NCBI GenBank assembly: GCA_900768805.1
Contig: CAAGEF010000115.1
Span: 1-64,000 of the forward strand
Reading direction: 5' to 3'
From: Clostridia bacterium
GTDB taxonomy: Bacteria > Bacillota > Clostridia > TANB77 > CAG-508
Length of the DNA stretch: 64,000 bases
The translations under genes and the position numbers were made by a program. Of this stretch, positions 47,088 through 55,624 are shown piece by piece; position 1 is the first letter of the stretch, and the number at the start of each line of letters is the position of its first letter. The notes under the pieces are model-generated. The model was given only the letters and a program-made list of their open reading frames with translations. It was not told the DNA's origin and did no database searches.

Positions 47088-47414
47088 TTAAATTTTCATA
47101 ATTTCAGCACCAGCATCTAAAATTAATTTTCTATAAGTCTTAAAATCAAAATTAGGACTATTAAATTCAATTAAAGCTGCTTGTAATAAACTCATTGTAG
47201 TTACAAGTTCAGGTGGTTCTAATAATAATTCATTCATTCCACCCATTTTTAATAACAATCCCTTAAAACAGTCATTGATATCAACATCTTGATATTCATA
47301 AGCTGTTTGTTTATCTACACATAATAATAAAAAGAAAATACTTCCTCGTAATGATTTCTTAGTTTGTTCAATTTGTTTCTCTGAAAAATTTCCATATAAA
47401 TGTTTATAACTCAT
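47088..47414 (-). CDS. Small head-tail connector-type protein
   Basis: A 108-residue helical protein (KKSLRGSIFFLLLCVD...). Size and position are typical of head-tail adaptor/connector proteins. No family recognised. Confidence 0.45.
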   Translation of the reverse strand: MSYKHLYGNFSEKQIEQTKKSLRGSIFFLLLCVDKQTAYEYQDVDINDCFKGLLLKMGGMNELLLEPPELVTTMSLLQAALIEFNSPNFDFKTYRKLILDAGAEIMKI

Positions 47415-47429
47415 AATTATTCTATCTTA

Positions 47430-47855
47430 TTAAATATTAATATATCCATAATCACGAACATATTTTTTGTGTTTACGTTCAAGTGATTCAAGACGTTCAA
47501 TATTAACTTTATAATTGGATTGAATTTTCTTTTCAGTACTTCCACCAATTACGACTGCCATATTAAGAGCTGAATCAATTTTTGGACGCATCCAGCATAT
47601 TACAAAACCATCAGAGAATAATTTTTTAACAAACTCATTATCAGATTCTTCATCTATTGAATTAACTAATTTAAAAGAAAATTCTTCGATTTCATCATTA
47701 AAATTAATTTCAGAAAATACTTTTCTTACATAAGGAAATGCAATAATTTCTTTCATCCATTCACGCATTGTTTGACGTGCAAATTCTTTATCTTTATAAA
47801 ATTCAGGATCGTATTTTTTCATATATGAACAAGAGTAAATATCTTCATATTCCAT
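47430..47855 (-). CDS. Small head-tail connector-type protein
   Basis: A 141-residue acidic alpha/beta protein. It follows the IF2_N-like head protein by 19 bases. Position suggests a connector or head protein. Function unknown. Confidence 0.45.
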   Translation of the reverse strand: MEYEDIYSCSYMKKYDPEFYKDKEFARQTMREWMKEIIAFPYVRKVFSEINFNDEIEEFSFKLVNSIDEESDNEFVKKLFSDGFVICWMRPKIDSALNMAVVIGGSTEKKIQSNYKVNIERLESLERKHKKYVRDYGYINI

Positions 47856-47874
47856 AATTTACCCTCGCTTTCTT

Positions 47875-48555
47875 TTATAAAAATTCTTTCAGACAAGTAC
47901 CAAGAATATTATCAATAAAGGTAAGTTTCTGAATAGTAGGATAATTTTCATGCTTAATCATAGATAGAGCAGTAGTTTTAATAACTTCTTTTACTACATT
48001 AGGTGCTTTTGTAAGAAGCTCTTCGAATTTACTATCCGGTAAATCAAAAAACTCTTCTGGATATTCAGTACCTAAGAAATACTTATATGTATCTCCCAAA
48101 TCCCTACGCCACTGATAACATAAATCTGCATCTTCTATAATAATCTTAGGTTTAGTAATAAGGTCTGTTTTTCTAAGAGCTTGTAAATCTTTATATTTTA
48201 AATATTCAACATCACCATAATATTCCCAAGAATATACTGTTTGTTTATCAGCTCCAACCGTTACTAATTCCCAAGGAGTTACACTTCTGCATGGGATTTC
48301 ATCATCAGGCTTAAAAGTTTTACTACTGATTCTTATATCTGATACTTTTTCCGTTTTATCATTTTTAATATTATTATTTGTAACTTCATTTTTTTCTGTT
48401 TCTGTTGAAATAACAAAATTTGCTTTAGCTATTTCAATCATTTCATCTGTCACTATTTGCATGTGACTTGATACTTTAAAACCTTTTTCTTTCAAAAAAG
48501 TAATTAAATCTTTATTTGTTATTCCTAATTCTTTTGATAAGTCATTAACTTTCAT
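47875..48555 (-). CDS. Head-region protein with IF2_N-like DNA/RNA-binding domain
   Basis: A 226-residue protein starting at the ATG of MKVNDLSKELG, with AAAGGAGAAAAAGGA upstream (17 codons inside the longest frame). Residues 1-50 match the IF2_N winged-helix-like module found at the N-terminus of translation factor IF-2 (LSKELGITNKDLITFLKEKGFKV). The rest (95-226) is an all-helical domain with RSVTPWELVTVGADKQTVYSW. It sits directly downstream of the major capsid gene. A small nucleic-acid-binding head or connector protein is likely. IF2_N fused to a phage structural protein is unusual. Confidence 0.65.
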   Translation of the reverse strand: MKVNDLSKELGITNKDLITFLKEKGFKVSSHMQIVTDEMIEIAKANFVISTETEKNEVTNNNIKNDKTEKVSDIRISSKTFKPDDEIPCRSVTPWELVTVGADKQTVYSWEYYGDVEYLKYKDLQALRKTDLITKPKIIIEDADLCYQWRRDLGDTYKYFLGTEYPEEFFDLPDSKFEELLTKAPNVVKEVIKTTALSMIKHENYPTIQKLTFIDNILGTCLKEFL

Positions 48556-48645
48556 ATTTTCCTTTTTCTCCTTTAAAAATGTGACGAGTATTAAAACTCG
48601 CCACAATAATATTTTGAGTGTAATTTTAATTATAATTAGTTTAAA

Positions 48646-49743
48646 TTATTTAATAATAATTTCACCAAATAATTCACTAATTACAATACCGATACCTTCT
48701 TTATATCTGATATCTGCTGTAGCAGTCATATCCATTGCAGTACCGTCAAAACCTGACTCTGTATAAACAACGTCACCCTCATTAACTCTCTTAATGAATT
48801 TTTCGCCATTAACAGGTAAAATAAAGATTTTCTTGTTGTCTGCTTCAGAAAATACACTGTCACGAGTACCAGCCTTGTTTACTCTAGAAAGAGCAAGGCA
48901 CTCATAACCTTCCCAATTACCAAGCAAACCATTCTGCTGTTTTTCGTTCTTCATTGCGTCAGAGAACATATTATAATTAATAGTACTCTGTAACTTCTGA
49001 ATAGCAGTTCTAGTACCAACTAAAAGTACATCCTTACCAGTAACAGCCTTTACAGCCTCAATCTTATCAATAATTTTATCCTTAGTAGCTTCTGTTACAT
49101 CTGTTTCAATCTTCATATCAGTTGGAAGTGACTGATCAGCAGACATAAATGCTGTATAAAGAGCACTATAACGATACTCTTCAATAGACTTGTACATCTT
49201 ATCTACAAGAGTAGCGAAATCAATCTTTCCTAACTGGAAAAGTTCAAAATCTGTATATACACGAATAACATACCAAGATGTTTCAATAGTATAAGACTTA
49301 CCTGGCTTAACAGACTGTCTCAAAATGTCATGATGATTTCCTGAGAACTTAGATACCTGTAACAAAGAATTATCTTCAACATAAAACTCGTTCTTATCAC
49401 CATCTGCAAGATTAACTTCTTCAACATACTCCATAAAACGAGCGTTAGCAGCATTCCATCCTGACTGCATCTTATCTACGATTACATCTTCAATAAGTGA
49501 AGCAACCTCTACGCCATGTGCTCTCCAAGCTTGTCTACGTTTCATAGGTGTAGCTTCCTTGAAGTTAATTCCCATAATTCTATCAAACTGATTTCTGATA
49601 ATAGTGCTTGTTTCCTCTTTTGAATATTTATCATATACACCATGAGAAGCGTCTAAAGCAACTTCATTAAACTGAAGCATATTATCATAATTACTATCAA
49701 ACTGTGCTATTGTATTAGCAGAAAAATATGTAATATCTCTCAT
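48646..49743 (-). CDS. Major capsid protein, HK97-like fold
   Basis: A 365-residue protein. Order of genes (protease/scaffold, decoration-like protein, this, connectors), length, the basic N-arm region with many helices and the terminal beta segments (VVYTESGFDGTAMDMTATADIRYKEGIGIVISELFGEI) fit an HK97-fold shell protein. It has a strong AGGAGG before ATG. Codon use is less AT-biased than its neighbours, which suits a highly expressed gene. Exact subfamily cannot be named. Confidence 0.85.
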   Translation of the reverse strand: MRDITYFSANTIAQFDSNYDNMLQFNEVALDASHGVYDKYSKEETSTIIRNQFDRIMGINFKEATPMKRRQAWRAHGVEVASLIEDVIVDKMQSGWNAANARFMEYVEEVNLADGDKNEFYVEDNSLLQVSKFSGNHHDILRQSVKPGKSYTIETSWYVIRVYTDFELFQLGKIDFATLVDKMYKSIEEYRYSALYTAFMSADQSLPTDMKIETDVTEATKDKIIDKIEAVKAVTGKDVLLVGTRTAIQKLQSTINYNMFSDAMKNEKQQNGLLGNWEGYECLALSRVNKAGTRDSVFSEADNKKIFILPVNGEKFIKRVNEGDVVYTESGFDGTAMDMTATADIRYKEGIGIVISELFGEIIIK

Positions 49744-49775
49744 TAATTAATTTCCTCCTTTTGTTTTATTTATAA

Positions 49776-50336
49776 TTAAGCAACATTCTTATTCTGAAGA
49801 ACCTGAACACGTACAATTGTGTAGAATGTTCCTACTGAAATGCTATGAACTTTACCGATAAAACCATAAGCAGAAGCATCAGGAGCTTCAGTCTGTACTG
49901 TATAAGCACCATTACCATCTGGTACTACATAAGCATTTACTTTTACTTCTTCTTCATTGGTAAACTGATAACTAGCAACGCCAAAAATATCTTCTTCTAC
50001 TAACTCGTAAGATTTAACTGGATTACCAGCAATATTTACATAGTTGTATTCCTGGCTCTGCTGTTTTGTAAAAGCGTCCTTAATTAAAGCAGGAGCACCA
50101 GTAATAGCTACTTTATCTGTAACTTTTGCTACAGTAGCTGCAACTTCCTGTAAGCCATTACCTGTAAAATCACCAATCTTAATAAGTACACCATTATCAA
50201 CTTCGATTTCTTTTCCTTTAGAATCTTTTACTAAAGCATCATAAATATGACCTGTCTGACTTGCCTTAATACGGCTTGATTCAAAAATTCCATGAAGCTT
50301 TGCTTCAATTGCTTTTAAATTTGTAAAAATAGCCAT
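49776..50336 (-). CDS. Probable capsid decoration protein
   Basis: A 186-residue beta-rich protein with AVC-rich short strands, ending VGTFYTIVRVQVLQNKNVA. It lies between scaffold and major capsid genes, where head decoration or stabilisation proteins of HK97-like phages are found, and has AGGAGGATATAACATG. Function by position. Confidence 0.55.
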   Translation of the reverse strand: MAIFTNLKAIEAKLHGIFESSRIKASQTGHIYDALVKDSKGKEIEVDNGVLIKIGDFTGNGLQEVAATVAKVTDKVAITGAPALIKDAFTKQQSQEYNYVNIAGNPVKSYELVEEDIFGVASYQFTNEEEVKVNAYVVPDGNGAYTVQTEAPDASAYGFIGKVHSISVGTFYTIVRVQVLQNKNVA

Positions 50337-50382
50337 GTTATATCCTCCTTATTTTCATTTTTAAATCTGTTATTTTTACTAA

Positions 50383-50413
50383 ATAAAAAAGACTATTTAA
50401 AAATAAATAGTCT
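50383..50413 (-). terminator. Terminator after protease/scaffold gene
   Basis: 9-bp stem GACTATTTA/TAAATAGTC followed by T6 on the minus strand. Confidence 0.7.
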
Positions 50414-50441
50414 GCAAAGTTAATATTTAATTTTAATTAGT

Positions 50442-52214
50442 TTATTTGTTTTTATTAAGTAATCCATCTAAGAATGAATTATCTTTACTCTGTGAAGCAA
50501 AAGCAAAAGTAGTATGTTTCTTTTCCTCTGTCTTCTTTTCTGAATTTTCTTTTTTAAAAGAAAAAGTTTTGGTAGTCTTTACAAGCTTACCTAAAGCAGC
50601 ATCAGCCTTTTCAGTAAGTTCTTCTTTACTGAATTTCTTAACTGTTTCTTTTTCCATTAAAGCTTTAAATTCATCTGTATCAAGATAATCTGTATAAGCC
50701 TCATCTTCAAATACAGTCATTTTATCAGCTATTTCATCAGCTTCCTTATAAGAATTTAATTCTGTCTGAATAGAAGAGTAATTAGTACGCATATCATTAA
50801 GCTGTGCAAATTCTGAATCTGTAAGTAATTCTTCATGAAGGGTATATCTTTCACCGTCAAGAGCAACAGTATTATCTTCATTCTTTACATACTTCTGACC
50901 ATAAATTTTGTTATTAAACCATCCCTGGAATACAAAATAGTCATCAAATACTGCACGAATATTATACCATTCATTGTCTAATTCTTCATATTGACCAAGT
51001 AGATTATAAAGACCATATTTAATATCTTCATGTGATAGTGTAAATGATACAGAGAATTTCTTACCATCAACTTCAAAAGACTTTTCAATAGTTTCAAAAG
51101 TATCAGTCTCAATATTCTCATTTGAATTTATTTCATTATTATTTGAAGTTGTATTATCTGTAGAAGAATTATTTTCTTCATCAGTATTCTCAGTATTTTC
51201 ATTATTTTCGCTATTCTCAGTATTTTCAACATTATTTGTATTATCAGAAGTTGATTCTGTATTAGAAGATTCCTCTTCTCCAAATAATTCAGCGAATTTT
51301 ACTTCTAATTCTTCATCTGTTAATCCTTCAACATCAAAAGTAATATCTTCAGCAGTTTTATTATATTTTGTTAATAATTCATTAAATTTCATATTTTCGT
51401 TTTTTCCTCCTTCCTTAAATTCTGTTTGTTTTATATTGAAATTAGAAAGTGTGTTATTCAGATTCTCTAATGCTTCAATTAATTTTAAATTTGTATCAGT
51501 AGACAAATTAGAAAACATAGAATTATTTTGTTTAAAATCTTTTAACGTGATATTGCTACCATACATTCCTTCCTCAATGGGCTTTTCTGTATATCTATCT
51601 TTACCTAAAATTGTAATACCTGAAAAATAGAAACGATTTATAATCATTTCTCTATCTTTAGGATTATAACTATAATCTAACAAAGCAAGCTCAACACTTA
51701 CTTTTGATTCTTTTTTTTCTTTAAGTATTTGTGCAGCTCTTGTATATTCTTCAAAAATAATTCCATCTACTTCAAGATATGTTTTGTCTTTATCTTTATC
51801 ATAAATTAAATGTGCATTTCCAGATTCAGGAATACATCCAACAGGAATTTCTTCATATTCGATTTCACCTTCATCATTAACAAACATTTCATGACCAGCA
51901 AAGTCATAGCTACCGTCTGAAAGTTGATGAATAAAGCCTAAAATGGGTCGATTATAAATAGAAGATTTTGCTTCTTCCATTACAGACTGTTCAATGTTTG
52001 AATGATTACGATTAGTTCCAATATGACAGCTCTTTAAGTGAGTCTTTAACAGAGAAATCTCTGGATCATAATCTTCTTCAGAAAATGTCATTGTTGCTTC
52101 TAACTGTACAACTACTGGCACATTATTATTCTTTTCAGCACTGTATGTAATAATATTTTTATGATTTGAATAATAGTCACATAAATCATCAAGAGTTAAT
52201 AATTTGTTTTTCAT
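50442..52214 (-). CDS. Prohead protease fused to scaffold
   Basis: A 590-residue protein. The N-terminal 230 residues carry prohead-protease-like features: KSCHIGTNRNHSNI (66-79), GFIHQLSDGSYDFAGHEMF (about 93-111) and KVSVELALLDYSYN (about 171-184), with S173 and H108 as candidate catalytic residues. The remainder (280-590) is acidic and low complexity (N/E/T/S-rich, about 320-370), followed by a coiled coil, typical of scaffolding proteins. An internal ATG at 51392 (NMKFNELL) has GGAGG about 13 bases upstream. Thus a nested, scaffold-only protein of 316 residues could also be made, as with lambda C/Nu3. Catalytic assignments are tentative. Confidence 0.75.
   Translation of the reverse strand: MKNKLLTLDDLCDYYSNHKNIITYSAEKNNNVPVVVQLEATMTFSEEDYDPEISLLKTHLKSCHIGTNRNHSNIEQSVMEEAKSSIYNRPILGFIHQLSDGSYDFAGHEMFVNDEGEIEYEEIPVGCIPESGNAHLIYDKDKDKTYLEVDGIIFEEYTRAAQILKEKKESKVSVELALLDYSYNPKDREMIINRFYFSGITILGKDRYTEKPIEEGMYGSNITLKDFKQNNSMFSNLSTDTNLKLIEALENLNNTLSNFNIKQTEFKEGGKNENMKFNELLTKYNKTAEDITFDVEGLTDEELEVKFAELFGEEESSNTESTSDNTNNVENTENSENNENTENTDEENNSSTDNTTSNNNEINSNENIETDTFETIEKSFEVDGKKFSVSFTLSHEDIKYGLYNLLGQYEELDNEWYNIRAVFDDYFVFQGWFNNKIYGQKYVKNEDNTVALDGERYTLHEELLTDSEFAQLNDMRTNYSSIQTELNSYKEADEIADKMTVFEDEAYTDYLDTDEFKALMEKETVKKFSKEELTEKADAALGKLVKTTKTFSFKKENSEKKTEEKKHTTFAFASQSKDNSFLDGLLNKNK
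51392..51410 (-). promoter_or_regulatory. Internal ribosome binding site for nested scaffold
   Basis: AAGGAGG (51406-51412 region) precedes ATG 51390-51392 in the protease frame. Translation from here would give a scaffold without the protease domain. The gap of about 13 bases is longer than ideal. Confidence 0.4.
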
Positions 52215-52261
52215 TTTTCCGTTTCTTCCTCCTTCCTTTTATATTTAAAATTTTTTAGCAA

Positions 52262-52288
52262 TAAAAAATCCTCTTAAAAGAAGAGGAG
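52262..52288 (-). terminator. Terminator upstream of protease/scaffold gene
   Basis: Stem TCCTCTT/AAGAGGA followed by T6 on the minus strand, between the 58-residue gene and protease/scaffold. Confidence 0.6.
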
Positions 52289-52338
52289 AATTTTATATCA
52301 ATATTTAATTTTAATTAGTATAAAATGAGTATTTTATG

Positions 52339-52515
52339 TTAAATGCATAATACATTAGTATATACACATTTATTTTTATCATTTTTATCAAATATAACTT
52401 TTCCATTATTGATAAAACAAAAAGTAGAAGAGTGAGGTTCTGTTAATTCTGTATAACCTAATTTTCGTAAATGTTCTGCTGTTTCAGAATCACTAGTCTT
52501 TATAAAGTTATTCAT
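52339..52515 (-). CDS. Small conserved-looking head-region protein
   Basis: A 58-residue protein with AAGGAG before its ATG. Its FIKTSDSETAEHLRKLGY start and STFCFINNGKVIFD middle match a small protein frequent beside the portal gene in Firmicutes phages (memory of pattern only). Between portal and protease genes. Function unknown. Confidence 0.6.
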   Translation of the reverse strand: MNNFIKTSDSETAEHLRKLGYTELTEPHSSTFCFINNGKVIFDKNDKNKCVYTNVLCI

Positions 52516-52544
52516 TATTTATATTTTCTCCTTTTAATCATACT

Positions 52545-54092
52545 TTATTCAGTTCCATTTTTATTTTTATCACGAGTATTTACGCCTTCTTCTGTTAATT
52601 CGTCATCTTTTTTCTTAGGAGCACCAGTAGAATTTGCTGTTTTTCCTGATTGCGTATAACTTGAAGTTAAAGGAACTAACCATTGATTAATATTAAGAAC
52701 TGTTGCATTGAATTTTACATCATTAATTACTTCATATGGTGTCTTTCCAGTTACGCACACAAAATAATCAATTGGATTGCCGCCCAAAGTAGCCATATCT
52801 TTCATCATATTAGTATATGACTCTCTATTGTACCAAGAGATTTGATGGAATCTAAATTTATAACCCTCTGATATATTATTTTTTATATAATAATTCATCC
52901 ATGATTCAATTCTTGTCACAAATATCCATATTGTACTAAGATCATTTTCAATAGCATGACCTAAACCAACACTATTAGTACTTGCACCACCTGCAACAAC
53001 TAATTGTGACATACCTGCATTATTAAATAAATTGTTCATAGATTGTGCAAGTTTATCTATATTATCTGTATTATTTGATTTGTTAAATTCTACAGTGTCT
53101 ATTTCCATTGGACTATATGCAACACCAACTAATTCAGGAACTACTTGTTCAAGTAATTCATTAAAAGTTTTTGCCAAATCAAGACTAATTGCAAAATCAT
53201 CTACATCTTCAGTATTTTTCATTAATGGAATTTTACTTACTAATAAAATATAATTTTCCAATTCTGTTCTATCTGCTAATAATTGCTCTAAATCAAGTAA
53301 ATCTAATAATTCAACAAAAATACCACTTAAGAAAGGTAATGGCATATCAAATTCATCATCAGTTCCGGCAATAACACATAAAGTTCTTTCAGGTGTCAAA
53401 CGAAACCATTGAAAATCATTTCCACCAGTTTTATATTCATTATAGCCATCAACAAAACATTGATCCCATACGCCTACACCATCTTCATTAATACCTTTAA
53501 CAAAGTCTTTATTATTTCCTTTGTCAAAATATGCTGCATTAAAATAAACAATCCATTCACCTTCAGGAGTTTTTCCATAAATACGACAATATTGAACATC
53601 TAAAGGCATAAAGAAAGAATTACCATCTTCACCATCATAAAAGAAACCTACATATATACCATCTCTTATAACATTGGCAATAACGTTATAAAATTCTTTT
53701 TGCATTTGTATTCCATTTAATCTTTTAAGAACTGTTTCATAATTTTTTAAAGATTTGTTTGCATTAATCGTTTTTGAAAGCTCATTCATTTGAGTAACAG
53801 AATAAAGAAAGAGAGGAGCAGTACTATAATAATATATCATTTTTTTATATATCATAGAATTACGTACTAAAAAACGTGATACTTCTCTAATTGTATCAAT
53901 ATTAGCACTTGGAGAAGCTAAATATTGTTGAATTAAAGATTTTGTATACTGCATGAAAGTACGATTACTATTTTTATTAACATTCCTTTGTAATAATTCT
54001 TGAATTTTTGAAAAATTCATTTTAAATGCACGTTCTCGTTTTAATTTATAATCGTCTTTTTCATTTTTTGTTATCATTTTGGTTTCTGACAT
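52545..54092 (-). CDS. Portal protein
   Basis: A 515-residue protein following the large terminase. The start chosen is the ATG of MSETKMITK behind AAAGGAGG; a TTG seven codons earlier is rejected because it overlaps the site. It has the long alpha/beta wing and stem composition of portal proteins (RFLVRNSMIYKKMIYYYSTAPLFL near 85-108; RIESWMNYYIKNNISEGYKFRF near 402-423). The portal forms the dodecameric entry channel for DNA. The identity rests on composition and position between terminase and protease. Confidence 0.8.
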   Translation of the reverse strand: MSETKMITKNEKDDYKLKRERAFKMNFSKIQELLQRNVNKNSNRTFMQYTKSLIQQYLASPSANIDTIREVSRFLVRNSMIYKKMIYYYSTAPLFLYSVTQMNELSKTINANKSLKNYETVLKRLNGIQMQKEFYNVIANVIRDGIYVGFFYDGEDGNSFFMPLDVQYCRIYGKTPEGEWIVYFNAAYFDKGNNKDFVKGINEDGVGVWDQCFVDGYNEYKTGGNDFQWFRLTPERTLCVIAGTDDEFDMPLPFLSGIFVELLDLLDLEQLLADRTELENYILLVSKIPLMKNTEDVDDFAISLDLAKTFNELLEQVVPELVGVAYSPMEIDTVEFNKSNNTDNIDKLAQSMNNLFNNAGMSQLVVAGGASTNSVGLGHAIENDLSTIWIFVTRIESWMNYYIKNNISEGYKFRFHQISWYNRESYTNMMKDMATLGGNPIDYFVCVTGKTPYEVINDVKFNATVLNINQWLVPLTSSYTQSGKTANSTGAPKKKDDELTEEGVNTRDKNKNGTE

Positions 54093-54157
54093 TTTTCTTC
54101 CTCCTTTCTTCAAAAAATCAATTTATGTATTGCGTTTTAATTTTGATTAGTATATAA

Positions 54158-55624
54158 TTAAGAAAAACGTGTTGCTTTCTTTGGAGCACGTATTTTGAAA
54201 ATTTGATTATAATTTGTCTCTTGTTTTTTTGGGCGTTTCATAAGTTCTTTTCTACGTTCACACATAAGGGCATAAGAAGCAAGGCAACAAGTGTAAGCTC
54301 TATCATCATGCATTTTATTAGCCTTTTCAGCAGTTAATTCAAAAGAGTCTTTACCAGATTCACGTTTTTTACGAACCATATTAACTAATTCTTCTTTTAA
54401 AGCGTCTATATTAGTTAAGGCTATTTTATCTTGCCAATCTAATTTTATCATTTTGGTCTTTACTGATTGAACTTGTTGCATTTCTTCTTCAAGTTTACTT
54501 GCCAAGATTTCTTCCGGAATTTTTTCTTTTTTTAATTTAGCAATTATTTTTTCTCGCTCTTGTGATAATTTCTTTTCATCAATATCAAAAATAGTTAAAT
54601 AATCCTTACCATCATAAGAAGAGGTAAAAGAAATTTTATTTTGATTCATAAGTTCAATCATAGCTTCATACATTTCTGACTTATACATGGTTGGTGAAAT
54701 TAATTTTACCTTATCTACAGCATTAGGAAATTTCTTAATATATTCAGCAGAATATTCTTTATCAATTAATCCTCTATGTGTACTGCCAGATTTATCAGTC
54801 CAATCTGACATGAGATAATCAGCAATATTTACACCGCCACCACCTGAACCAGCGTCAATATAAATACCAATAATATTTCCATAAGCATCTGCACCCCCAT
54901 TATAATCTAAAATAACTTGTTTTAAATATTCTATTTGGTCAGGAGTTTGCATAGGTGATTTTATTTTTTTACCAACATCTATTAAATTAATACAATTGAC
55001 AAGTCTCATTCGTTTATCGATTGAACCGTCAAGTTCTTTATAATCATATATTTCTCCTACTAAAATAACAGAATTGTCTCGACTTCTAGCTGGGTCATAA
55101 CAAATTACAAACTTTTTGTCACCAGTATCATTATAAAGAAGAGGTTTCCTTATTTCTTCATTTCTAGTAATAACTCCTCTTTTAATAATTGCATTTTCAC
55201 CAGCTTCAGTTGTAAATTGACAATAATATTCTCTTCTTGCTTTTTCTGGATTAGTTCTCATTTCTGATTCTACAGTGGAACGAGATAGAAGAGGAGCAAT
55301 TAATTCTCCATGCATTGTAGGTTTAAATGCTAATTCACAATCAATATGTAATACGCAATAATCTGGATCTCCCATAATTTGTTTTTTTGCAAAGTCTTTA
55401 TATAAAGCAAAAAATTTTGTGTCTGTACTAGAAGCGGAGCTAATATATATTTTTTGATAAGGCATATCAGCAGGAAAACATCTTTGTCTAATAGGATCAA
55501 TAGATTTTCCACTTGCGTCTTTACCCGTTTTCATGCTTCTGTTAACAGCAGCAAAAGCACTATATACGTTCATCATTTCTTCAGATAAAAAACCACTCTC
55601 ATCAAAAACGACACTTCCACGAAA
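54158..55624 (-). CDS. terL: Large terminase, exon 2 (Walker B and nuclease)
   Basis: Exon 2 of the packaging motor begins FRGSVVFDES, giving Walker B D202-E203 in the spliced 682-residue protein. The nuclease domain follows with acidic residues in VICYDPARSRD (D about 371), IGIYIDAGSGG (D about 451) and HDDRAY (about 640). Joining GGT (57200) to TTT (55624) is in phase and fits U|...G boundaries. The first ATG (55627) would use the last intron bases, so this ATG is not a real start. Terminase cuts concatemers and pumps DNA into the head. Confidence 0.92.
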   Translation of the reverse strand, partial: FRGSVVFDESGFLSEEMMNVYSAFAAVNRSMKTGKDASGKSIDPIRQRCFPADMPYQKIYISSASSTDTKFFALYKDFAKKQIMGDPDYCVLHIDCELAFKPTMHGELIAPLLSRSTVESEMRTNPEKARREYYCQFTTEAGENAIIKRGVITRNEEIRKPLLYNDTGDKKFVICYDPARSRDNSVILVGEIYDYKELDGSIDKRMRLVNCINLIDVGKKIKSPMQTPDQIEYLKQVILDYNGGADAYGNIIGIYIDAGSGGGGVNIADYLMSDWTDKSGSTHRGLIDKEYSAEYIKKFPNAVDKVKLISPTMYKSEMYEAMIELMNQNKISFTSSYDGKDYLTIFDIDEKKLSQEREKIIAKLKKEKIPEEILASKLEEEMQQVQSVKTKMIKLDWQDKIALTNIDALKEELVNMVRKKRESGKDSFELTAEKANKMHDDRAYTCCLASYALMCERRKELMKRPKKQETNYNQIFKIRAPKKATRFS

